Source of the DNA: Pedobacter helvus
GTDB taxonomy: Bacteria; Bacteroidota; Bacteroidia; Sphingobacteriales; Sphingobacteriaceae
Assembly (NCBI RefSeq): GCF_005925325.1
Contig: NZ_SRMP01000002.1
Coordinates: 558,001-622,000 of the forward strand
Direction: 5' to 3'
DNA length: 64,000 nt
Shown: positions 53,580 to 60,546 of the stretch, one piece after another
Layout: the number at the start of each line of letters is the position of its first letter
How positions within the stretch are numbered: position 1 is the stretch's first letter
Notes under the pieces: model-generated
Told to the model about the DNA's origin: nothing
Databases searched by the model: none
Seen by the model: only the letters and a program-made list of their open reading frames with translations
Translations under genes and position numbers: made by a program

Positions 53580-54632
53580 ATGTCTTTACAACAATTAAAA
53601 GTTACTAGCGTACAGCAAGAAGTTAACGAGGTAATCAGCATAACCTTGGAGCCTACGGCTGGTGGGAAGCCCATTTATAAAGCTGGACAGTTTTTAACTT
53701 TGTCGTTTCGCATAGGTGAAAAGGAGTTGCGAAGATCTTATTCTGCCTACAGTTCGCCTTTGGTGGACGAGCCGCTTTCAATAGCTGTAAAGTTGGTAGA
53801 GAATGGTGAGATCTCTAGGTTTTTGCATCATTCGCTTGGAGAAGGTGATATAGTTGAAGTAACCGATCCCAATGGAATGTTCTTTTACGAACCTGAAGAA
53901 GATAAAGACAGGACGGTTTTTCTATTTGCTGCTGGTGTAGGAATAACTCCTTTGTTTTCGATTTTAAAAACTGCTTTAGTAGGCGAGAGGCAATCGAAAA
54001 TCGTTTTGATTTATAGCAGTCGCTCTGCCGAAGAGACTTTGTTCTTAGAAGAACTGAAGGAATGGCAAAATATTTATCCAGACAGGTTTAAATTGATCAA
54101 CCTTTTTAGTAATTCGAAAAACTTAATGAGGGCCCGGTTAAATGGCTTTCTTGTGCATGAGTTGATTAGAGAGCAATTGCCTTTTGTAAAAGAGAATGCG
54201 CTCTTTTATACTTGCGGTCCGGTAGATTATATGGATGTTTGCCGTATTTCTATTTTAGGCGCAGGTTATAAGCCGCATCAAGTAAAACGAGAGACTTTTG
54301 TACTGCCAGAAGATGAAATTGATGAGGACGATGCTACTGAAAAAGTAGTTGATAAAAATACCTATTCCGTTAATCTGATATTTCAAGGAGAGACGCATCA
54401 TTTGCAAGTGCCTTGGCCTAAAAGGATATTAGATGTAGCTCTTGAAAACAAAATCAAAATTCCATATAGTTGTAGCGGTGGGGTTTGCAGCACTTGTGCG
54501 TCTACTTGCATTTCTGGAGGTGTACGGATGGATTACAACGAGGTGCTAACTGATGATGAAATTGCCAACGGTAGGGTTTTGGTTTGTACTGGACACCCAA
54601 CAGAAAATGATACTACCATAACTTGGGAGTAA
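53580..54632 (+). CDS. Ferredoxin-NADP reductase-like oxidoreductase with 2Fe-2S domain (PaaE-like)
   Basis: A 350-residue soluble electron-transfer flavoprotein. An FAD-binding barrel (about 5-105, LRRSYSAYSSP for FAD), an NAD(P)-binding domain (about 110-240, FLFAAGVGITPLFSILK and FYTCGPVDYMDVC) and a C-terminal plant-type 2Fe-2S ferredoxin domain (about 265-350) with ligands Cys298, Cys303, Cys306 and Cys336. This order is that of PaaE/phenol-hydroxylase reductases. No phenylacetate genes are nearby, so its partner is unknown. The domain linker (DEIDEDDATEKVVDK) is acidic. It converges with the second pirin across a CTCTCC-type repeat. Confidence 0.93.
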   Translation: MSLQQLKVTSVQQEVNEVISITLEPTAGGKPIYKAGQFLTLSFRIGEKELRRSYSAYSSPLVDEPLSIAVKLVENGEISRFLHHSLGEGDIVEVTDPNGMFFYEPEEDKDRTVFLFAAGVGITPLFSILKTALVGERQSKIVLIYSSRSAEETLFLEELKEWQNIYPDRFKLINLFSNSKNLMRARLNGFLVHELIREQLPFVKENALFYTCGPVDYMDVCRISILGAGYKPHQVKRETFVLPEDEIDEDDATEKVVDKNTYSVNLIFQGETHHLQVPWPKRILDVALENKIKIPYSCSGGVCSTCASTCISGGVRMDYNEVLTDDEIANGRVLVCTGHPTENDTTITWE

Positions 54633-54652
54633 TCAACTCTATCATTCGTAAT

Positions 54653-54745
54653 TGCTTTCTCTCCCTTCTAGGGAGAGATGCCAAAGGCAGAGAGGGTTCT
54701 GTCATTTCGAACCTCACCCTAGCCCTCTCCTTGAAAAGGAGAGGG
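54653..54745. repeat. CTCTCC-type intergenic inverted-repeat element
   Basis: Two nested hairpins (CTCTCCC...GGGAGAG and CCCTCTCCTT-GAAA-AGGAGAGGG) separated by GTCATTTCGAACCTCACCCTAG. A related element in reverse orientation lies at about 28757-28816, and fragments occur at 55715-55818. It may also serve as the 3' hairpin of the two convergent genes. Confidence 0.7.
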
Positions 54746-54759
54746 AACAATTTCCGCAA

Positions 54760-55647
54760 TTATTTCACATTCTTACTCTGCGGAGGCAACGGCACAAAAT
54801 CAGTTTCGCCAGGCACTGGCCCAAATTCTTGGTTTAGCCATTTCTGTTTGGCATCCTCAATTAATTCACGGCTCGTAGCCACAAAATTCCAATAAATGAA
54901 ACGTTCTTCGGGGAAAGGTTCGCCTCCAAAAATATAAACTGTAGTGTTGGCCGCAATAGTAAATTCACAAAGTTTGGCCTCTTTAGCTACCAAGAAATTT
55001 TTAGGGCCAAAAGTATTGCCTTCGCTACTTACGCTTCCCTCCAAAATGTACAAGCCGCTTTCACCAAACAAATCATCGCCAATATGAAGTGTTTTTTCTT
55101 CATCACTTTTAATCTCAATAAAATACAGCGGACTGTACACCGGAATTGGCGATTTCTTTCCGAAAGCCTCGCCGGCAATCAACTTAAATTTTACGCCATC
55201 TTCTTCCCAAGCAGGAATGTCTGCACCATCGGCGTGGTAAAATTCTGGTTCCATCAGCTCTAGATGTTTTGGTAGTGCTACCCAAATTTGTAGGCCGTGC
55301 ATCTTCCGTTCTGTGCCTCGCAAATAATCGGGTGTTCGCTCAGAATGGGCAATGCCTTTACCTGCGGTCATCCAGTTTACTTGGCCCGGTTTAATTTCAA
55401 CTTCAGTGCCTAAGCCATCGCGGTGCATAATAGCTCCTTCGAATAAGAAAGTAAGAGTTGACAGGCCAATGTGAGGATGCGGTGCAATATCGAAATTCTC
55501 ATTTGCACTAAGTGTTACGGGTCCCATGTGGTCAATAAAACAAAAAGGACCTACCAATCTTTTTTCCCTAAAAGGAAGTAGCCTGCCGACTAAAAAATTA
55601 CCAATATCGCTTGGTCTTTCTTCTATAATGAGTTGAATATTTGACAT
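54760..55647 (-). CDS. Pirin family protein
   Basis: A 295-residue bicupin starting at 55647 (MSNIQLIIEERP); a TTG/ATG extension upstream is not conserved-looking. Pirin metal motifs are present: the APHPHIGLSTLTFLFEGAIMHRDGLG block near 65-90 and TAGKGIAHSERTP near 108-120, supplying iron ligands. The C-terminal cupin ends with FVATSRELIEDAKQKW, the pattern of longer pirins. It is the second pirin in the window and only distantly similar to the one at 10319-11032. Function is unknown. It converges with the PaaE-like gene. Confidence 0.92.
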   Translation of the reverse strand: MSNIQLIIEERPSDIGNFLVGRLLPFREKRLVGPFCFIDHMGPVTLSANENFDIAPHPHIGLSTLTFLFEGAIMHRDGLGTEVEIKPGQVNWMTAGKGIAHSERTPDYLRGTERKMHGLQIWVALPKHLELMEPEFYHADGADIPAWEEDGVKFKLIAGEAFGKKSPIPVYSPLYFIEIKSDEEKTLHIGDDLFGESGLYILEGSVSSEGNTFGPKNFLVAKEAKLCEFTIAANTTVYIFGGEPFPEERFIYWNFVATSRELIEDAKQKWLNQEFGPVPGETDFVPLPPQSKNVK

Positions 55648-55884
55648 GATATAAAGATAGGGAATTGTTATTCTTTTAGCCACGGATGTACAGATTTTGT
55701 TTCACGAACATTCGTAAACCCTCTCTCGCTACGCCATCTTTCCCAAAGGGGGAGAATAACAGAATGCTTAACAACTTTACTACTCTATCCCCTTGAAGAT
55801 ATGCCCAACGGGCAGAGAGGGGCTCAAATATTATCTATGCATCTGTGGCAAATGCGTATTTTTGTACCCAACAAAACCACACAC
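55648..55884. repeat. Divergent region with CTCTCC-type repeat fragments
   Basis: No gene. At 55715-55818 there are two degenerate CTCTCC-type arms (CCCTCTCTCGCTACGCC, and CCAACGGGCAGAGAGGGG). An ATG at 55801 that extends the SulP frame lies in this repeat. TATTTTTG (55857-55864) is a possible -7 element for the SulP gene. Confidence 0.6.
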
Positions 55885-57396
55885 ATGCCCCTTTTCGATT
55901 TTAAACAGAAAATAAATTATAAAAACGAAATACTTGCTGGCCTAACCGTAGCCATGACAATGATCCCCGAATCGTTGTCGTTTGCAATCTTAGCTGGTTT
56001 TCCTCCACTTACAGGTTTGTATGCTGCGTTTATTATGGGCTTGGTGACTGCGGTTCTAGGCGGCCGACCGGGTTTGGTTTCTGGTGGCGCTGGTGCAACA
56101 GTAATTACCTTAATTGCTTTAATGAAACTTCATGGTTTGGAATACGTGTTTGCTGCCGTGGTGGTAGCGGGTGTCATTCAGATAATGGTGGGTTTGTTTA
56201 AGCTCGGGAAATTTATCCGGCTGGTGCCGCAATCTGTGATGTATGGTTTTGTAAATGGTTTGGCCATTGTGATTTTCATGTCGCAGTTAACTCAGTTTAA
56301 AGTACAGGGAACGGAAGAATGGCTAAGCGGCACACCTTTATACACGATGTTGGGTTTGGTAGCATTAACCATCTTCGTAGTTTGGATTTGGCCCAAAGTT
56401 ACCAAAGCCGTTCCTGCATCATTAGTAGCTATTATGATTGTTTTTGTGGTAGTGTTGATTTTCGGCATCCAAACCAAAACAGTAAGTGACATTGCTTCTG
56501 TAGCTGGCGGTTTTCCTCCGTTTCATATTCCAGAGGTGCCTTTTACGTTCGAAACCCTGAAAATTGTCTTCCCCTTTGGGCTAGTTATGGCGATGGTAGG
56601 CTTAACCGAAGGTTTACTCACACTTAACTTGGTAGATGAAATTGTAGGGAACAAAGGCGATGGCAACCGAGAAAGCATGGCACAAGGAACTGCTAATATT
56701 TTAAACGGTTTCTTTTTTGGTATGGGTGGCTGCCCAATGATTGCCCAAACTTTGGTTAATCTTTCGGCTGGCGCAAGAGCGAGATTGTCAGCAATCATCG
56801 GTTCTTTAACCATACTGCTGATTATTTTGGTGGGTGCGCCAGTAATAGGGAAACTGCCTATGGCCGCCCTTACTGGGGTGATGATGATGGTTGCCGTCAC
56901 TACATTCGAATGGAGCAGTTTTCGTATCATCAATAAAATGCCAAAAGCGGATATATTTATTGGGGTAGTGGTTGCTGCGGTTACTGTACTTCTGCACAAT
57001 TTAGCTTTGGCGGTTTTAATAGGCGTTATTCTCTCAGCATTGGTTTTTGCTTGGGAAAGCGCCAGAAGAATTAGGGCAAGAAAGCATATCGACGAAAATG
57101 GTGTGAAGCATTACGAGATTTTTGGTCCGCTGTTCTTTGGTTCTACCACCGCATTTCTAGAAAAATTCGATGTGCAAGAAGATCCAGAAAATGTAGTTAT
57201 CGATTTTAAAGAAAGCAGAATTGCGGATATGAGTGCCATTGATGCCGTACATAAAATTACCGACCGTTACAAGAAACTTAATAAATCGGTTACTTTAAAG
57301 CATCTAAGTGCGGATAGCAGATTGTTGCTTAGAAATGCAGCAGGAGCAATTGAGGTAAATATCGACGATCCTGTTTACGCAGTGGCTGATAGGTAA
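55885..57396 (+). CDS. SulP-family inorganic anion transporter with STAS domain
   Basis: A 503-residue membrane transporter for sulfate, bicarbonate or similar anions. The start at 55885 (MPLFDFKQKINY) is used because the upstream 28 codons lie in repeat sequence. SulP features: EILAGLTVAMTMIPESLSFAILAGFPPLTGLYAAFI near 17-50, about a dozen hydrophobic helices to residue 400, and a cytoplasmic C-terminal STAS domain (about 415-500) with DFKESRIADMSAIDAVHKI. Substrate cannot be told from sequence; no sulfate-assimilation or carbonic-anhydrase gene is close. A GTCAT palindrome follows. Confidence 0.94.
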   Translation: MPLFDFKQKINYKNEILAGLTVAMTMIPESLSFAILAGFPPLTGLYAAFIMGLVTAVLGGRPGLVSGGAGATVITLIALMKLHGLEYVFAAVVVAGVIQIMVGLFKLGKFIRLVPQSVMYGFVNGLAIVIFMSQLTQFKVQGTEEWLSGTPLYTMLGLVALTIFVVWIWPKVTKAVPASLVAIMIVFVVVLIFGIQTKTVSDIASVAGGFPPFHIPEVPFTFETLKIVFPFGLVMAMVGLTEGLLTLNLVDEIVGNKGDGNRESMAQGTANILNGFFFGMGGCPMIAQTLVNLSAGARARLSAIIGSLTILLIILVGAPVIGKLPMAALTGVMMMVAVTTFEWSSFRIINKMPKADIFIGVVVAAVTVLLHNLALAVLIGVILSALVFAWESARRIRARKHIDENGVKHYEIFGPLFFGSTTAFLEKFDVQEDPENVVIDFKESRIADMSAIDAVHKITDRYKKLNKSVTLKHLSADSRLLLRNAAGAIEVNIDDPVYAVADR

Positions 57397-57453
57397 TGCG
57401 ATGATTGGTTGATGTGATAATTAGCTAATGATTACGTAGTAGCTTAGAAAATA

Positions 57454-57539
57454 CCGTCATTTCGACCGTAGTGGAGAAATCTTTGAGCTTTCAAATCGAA
57501 AGATTTCTCCATTCCGCTACGCTCTAGTCGAAATGACGG
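57454..57539. repeat. GTCAT-type intergenic palindrome
   Basis: CCGTCATTTCGAC...GGAGAAATCTTT is mirrored by AAAGATTTCTCC...GTCGAAATGACGG, with a short loop. It lies between convergent SulP and fabV genes and could act as terminator for both. Confidence 0.85.
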
Positions 57540-57547
57540 GAAGAATA

Positions 57548-58750
57548 CTAAGCTTCTGTTTTTTGCAAACCCGGTATCTCTACCATTTCATTTGCATCGG
57601 CAGCGTAATCTACGCCAGCCACATCAAAACCGAAAAGGTTTAAGAAATCTTTTTTATAGCCAGCTAAATCGCCAGTTTGAGGTAAAGTGTCTGTGTCAGC
57701 AGTTTTCCAAAGTTCAGCAACTGCAGCCTGTACATCGTCACGCATTTCCCAATCATCAATTCTGATGCGACCTTTTTCATCCACAGGAACATCGCCGCCA
57801 GTGTATAATCTTTGGCTAAACAAACGCTCAATTTGCTCAATACAACCTTCGTGTAAACCTTTTTCTTTCATCGTTTTGTACAAGAAAGAAATATATAAAG
57901 GAATAACCGGAATGGCCGAACTCGCCTGTGTTACCAAAGCCTTGTTTACAGACACATAAGCGTGACCTTTAATGTCAGCCAATTTAGCTGCAATTGTGAA
58001 CGCTGTAGCCTCTAAATGATCTTTTGCTCTACCGATAGTTCCTTTACGGTAAACCGCTTCGGTAACCGCAGGGCCGATGTAAGAATAAGCGACTGTGGTA
58101 GCGCCTTCGGCCAGTACGCCAGCAGCTTTCATTTCATCAATCCACATTTCCCAATCTTCGCCGCCCATTACAGCAACCGTATTTTCAATTTCCTCTTCGT
58201 TTGCTGGTTCTATCGTTACTGTAGAAACGATACCCGTGTGGAAATCAACAGTTTTATCGCTGAAAGTGCCGCCAATTGGTTTTAAAGTAGAACGGTGTGT
58301 AACGCCAGTTTTAGGGTTGGTTCTCACCGGCGACGCCAAGCTGTAGATGATCAGATCTACCTGACCTAAATCAGCTTTAATTAAATCGATAGTTTGTTGC
58401 TTTACCTCGTTAGAAAAAGCATCACCATTAATGCTCTTTGCATATAAGCCGTCCGCCTGTGTTTTTTTTTCGAAAGCAGCAGTGTTGTACCATCCTGGCG
58501 AAGCCGTTTTACCTTCTTTAGGTTCTTTTTCGAAGTAAACACCAATAGTTGACGCACCAGAGCCATAAGCAGCGGTAATTCTCGATGCCAAGCCAAAGCC
58601 TGTAGAGGCACCAATTACCAAAACTCTTTTCGGCCCGTTGTTAGCACCTTTAGATTTTACATATTCAATTTGGTTTTTCACGTTCTGTGCAGCACCATCT
58701 GGATGAGCTGTTAAACAGATAAAACCACGCATTCTAGGTTCAATAATCAT
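57548..58750 (-). CDS. fabV: Trans-2-enoyl-CoA/enoyl-ACP reductase
   Basis: NADH-dependent reduction of the trans-2 double bond of enoyl-ACP or enoyl-CoA, the last step of a fatty-acid elongation cycle. The 400 residues show FabV marks: MIIEPRMRGFICLTAHPDG at the start, the nucleotide-binding VLVIGASTGFGLASRI near 43-58, and the catalytic Tyr234-x8-Lys243 (AVYRKGTIGRAK), the longer spacing that separates FabV from FabI. Length is typical. FabV enzymes are tolerant of triclosan. Whether it is the main reductase cannot be judged, since fabI could lie elsewhere. It is a single gene. Confidence 0.97.
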   Translation of the reverse strand: MIIEPRMRGFICLTAHPDGAAQNVKNQIEYVKSKGANNGPKRVLVIGASTGFGLASRITAAYGSGASTIGVYFEKEPKEGKTASPGWYNTAAFEKKTQADGLYAKSINGDAFSNEVKQQTIDLIKADLGQVDLIIYSLASPVRTNPKTGVTHRSTLKPIGGTFSDKTVDFHTGIVSTVTIEPANEEEIENTVAVMGGEDWEMWIDEMKAAGVLAEGATTVAYSYIGPAVTEAVYRKGTIGRAKDHLEATAFTIAAKLADIKGHAYVSVNKALVTQASSAIPVIPLYISFLYKTMKEKGLHEGCIEQIERLFSQRLYTGGDVPVDEKGRIRIDDWEMRDDVQAAVAELWKTADTDTLPQTGDLAGYKKDFLNLFGFDVAGVDYAADANEMVEIPGLQKTEA

Positions 58751-59303
58751 AATACTGTTTTGTTATAAAGCTAGCCTCGGCCAGCAATCCTTTGTCAAAG
58801 CTACCTAATTTTTTGTGGTCTGCAAATTTAGAAAAGCAGCAGTGCCATGTCGTTTAGTATTCTTATTAAACGAGAGTGATTTTTTTGAAAAGCAAAACCA
58901 GTAATTCTTCGGCTAATGTAGTCCTTTGCTCAGCTCTAATGCTGCATTGCGCTACGCTCCATTTCGCATAACCACTTCGCCAAGGTTTATTTTACAAAGG
59001 TTTTGCTACTTGGCAGGGTTGAATAGTAAGGTTCTTCGTTCAATAGCCCCGATTGTAGTGGGAATATTTTTTTGTTGTGTCATTTCGACGAGGACCGAGG
59101 AGAAATCTGTTGAATAGAAGCATTTAACTTGTAGATTTCTCTCTGCGTTCGAAATGACGGTGAGAGAACACAAAAAAGATTTTAACGAAAAGCGGGACGA
59201 ACGATGTAGATAGCATTGGCTTTGTGCTTCTAAATATGTACGAATTAAGAAAAGTTAAGACTTAATGTTTTAATTTTTAAATCCTTAGTTTTTAAATAAT
59301 TAC
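58751..59303. repeat. Gene-free stretch with nested palindromic repeats
   Basis: No credible gene. AGCAAAACC (58891-58899) is mirrored by GGTTTTGCT (58999-59007). A composite palindrome copy spans 59045-59200: left arm AGCCCCGATTGTAGTGGGAA, inner GTCAT hairpin 59078-59160 (TGTCATTTCGA / GAAATGACGG), right arm ACAAAAAAGATTTTAACGAA then AAGCGGGACGA. The right arm and its flank up to 59236 are repeated about 1 kb on, at 60177-60245. Confidence 0.75.
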
Positions 59304-59311
59304 TATCTTTG
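59304..59311 (+). promoter_or_regulatory. Candidate -7 element for the TPR gene leader
   Basis: TATCTTTG matches TAnnTTTG strongly. No good TTG is found at standard spacing. It implies a leader of about 195 bases before the TPR gene start. Confidence 0.5.
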
Positions 59312-59325
59312 TGAAAATTACAACA

Positions 59326-59467
59326 ATGCTACGTCTAATACATATCCAAAAAAAATGCGCTTGCCAGTCTTATTGGCCAAGTAGCTTGGGTATTGACTTT
59401 AGCTTTATCTCGGGCTACTAAAACAGCCATTCTAGAACGCACTCAACATAATTCAATTATTTTTTAA
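59326..59467 (+). pseudogene. Possible small gene with a frameshift at an A8 tract, in the leader of the TPR gene
   Basis: An intact 31-codon frame opens at 59326 (MLRLIHIQKK...) and ends at 59421. If one A is lost from the A8 run at 59348-59355, the frame joins another open stretch (NALASLIGQVAWVLTLALSR, then ATKTAILERTQHNSIIF) ending at about 59467, giving a 46-residue protein with a hydrophobic helix. That second frame has no start of its own. It may be a decayed gene, a programmed slip, or chance. The AGTAGC/GCTACT pair (59380-59385, 59414-59419) could instead form RNA structure. Low confidence throughout. Confidence 0.25.
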
Positions 59468-59478
59468 AGTTTAAAACG

Positions 59479-59500
59479 ACTTGATGCATCAACATCAAGT
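59479..59500 (+). promoter_or_regulatory. Hairpin just before the TPR gene start
   Basis: Perfect 8-base-pair stem ACTTGATG / CATCAAGT with loop CATCAA, 12 bases before the ATG. It is placed to affect ribosome access or to bind a dimeric regulator. Confidence 0.45.
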
Positions 59501-59512
59501 TCACAATATATT

Positions 59513-60037
59513 ATGGACATTTTATATACTGTAGAAGAAAAATATCTGCAGGCCATGGAAGAGCTCAATTATGGCGAAACGCCGAAAGCGCTTCATTTAC
59601 TTCGAGCAATTATTGCCGAAGATGAAAATTATGCCAGAGCGTATTACAGCATTGGGATAATTTATCACTACTATTTGAAGGATTTCCAAGCGGCAGGGTA
59701 TTACTATAAAACCAGCTTAACGCTCGATGCTCATTTCCCAGACGTGTACGAAGACTACCTGAAACTGTTGGTGAATTTGCAATTGCATAAAACGATAAGC
59801 CAAGTTGCGGAAGCTGCGGTGAAAACAGCTGGGGTAAACCTGTCAGCGATTTATGAGACACTTGGTTTGTACGAAGAGCAGCGCCAAGATTTTGTGCTGG
59901 CTAAACAACATTATGAAAAAGCAGCACTAATTGCGGTAGTTGATAAACACCATAGCATACTGCAAGACCACTTGCGCCGTGTGGGTACAAAAATTAGAGC
60001 AAAGCAAAAAATGGTTTATGCTTATGAGGGGAGTTAA
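59513..60037 (+). CDS. TPR-repeat protein
   Basis: A 174-residue soluble protein with no signal peptide. It has tandem tetratricopeptide units: ALHLLRAIIAEDENYARAYYSIGIIYHYY near 22-50, DFQAAGYYYKTSLTLDAHFPDVYEDYLKLL near 53-82 and a last unit YETLGLYEEQRQDFVLAKQHYEKAALI near 114-140. Such repeats bind peptides, so it is probably an adaptor. The gene is flanked by two copies of the composite palindrome about 1 kb apart and has a long leader with a hairpin. The binding partner is unknown. Confidence 0.8.
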   Translation: MDILYTVEEKYLQAMEELNYGETPKALHLLRAIIAEDENYARAYYSIGIIYHYYLKDFQAAGYYYKTSLTLDAHFPDVYEDYLKLLVNLQLHKTISQVAEAAVKTAGVNLSAIYETLGLYEEQRQDFVLAKQHYEKAALIAVVDKHHSILQDHLRRVGTKIRAKQKMVYAYEGS

Positions 60038-60546
60038 TTACTCCCTTTTTTGTTCAACAGCCCCGATTGTAGTGGAAATATTTTTTTGTCGAACCTTCCA
60101 TCCGTTCCGTGTCATGCTGAGCCTGTCGAAGCATTTTTGCCATTATTATCCTTCAACAGGCTCAGCATGACAGTGCCACAAAAAAAGATTGCAACGAAAA
60201 GCGGGGCGAATGATGTAAATAGCACTGTCTTTGCGCTTCAAAATATTTAAAAACATAAAGGAGTTAAGCAGAAATAAGACTTAATCAACCTTCATTTCTT
60301 AATGTTTACAACTCGAAGTTAAAAGAATGTAAAGACTTATAGTTTATTGCTTTGTTAGCAGTTTTAAGTATTTGTATCCGTAGCTTTTGTGGTTTTATTT
60401 CGCTAATTTTGCAAGCTGTTTTTTTACCACATAGGTACATTTGGGTTTATCTAAAAATCTTTAGTTTATTATCTGAATATGGTTATTTGCTATGTTCCTA
60501 TGTGTTTAAAACAACTAAAAACATATTAAAACGGAGCGAAGAACAT
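60038..60546. repeat. Gene-free stretch before uvrA with a composite palindrome
   Basis: The composite palindrome spans 60059-60210: left arm AGCCCCGATTGTAGTGGAAA then TATTTTTTTGT; inner GTCAT hairpin 60110-60172 (TGTCATGCTGAGCCTGTCGA stem side, related to 10244-10300); right arm ACAAAAAAAGATTGCAACGA then AAAGCGGGGCG. The flank to 60245 matches the flank at 59200-59236. TAATTTTG (60404-60411) is a weak -7 candidate for uvrA. In-frame codons from 60352 to 60546 upstream of uvrA look non-coding. Confidence 0.75.

Noticed and set aside
54623..54895. Plus-strand ORFs after the PaaE-like gene
   Set aside because: They cross a repeat element and the antisense of the pirin gene.
55801..55884. 28-codon N-terminal extension of the SulP transporter
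   Set aside because: It starts inside a CTCTCC-type repeat, and the family N-terminus fits the ATG at 55885.
59940..60250. ORFs across the end of the TPR gene and the palindrome
   Set aside because: They are made of repeat sequence and out-of-frame TPR codons.
60352..60546. 65-codon extension of UvrA
   Set aside because: The sequence is hydrophobic and unlike any UvrA start; MAKNHVDLG at 60547 matches the family.
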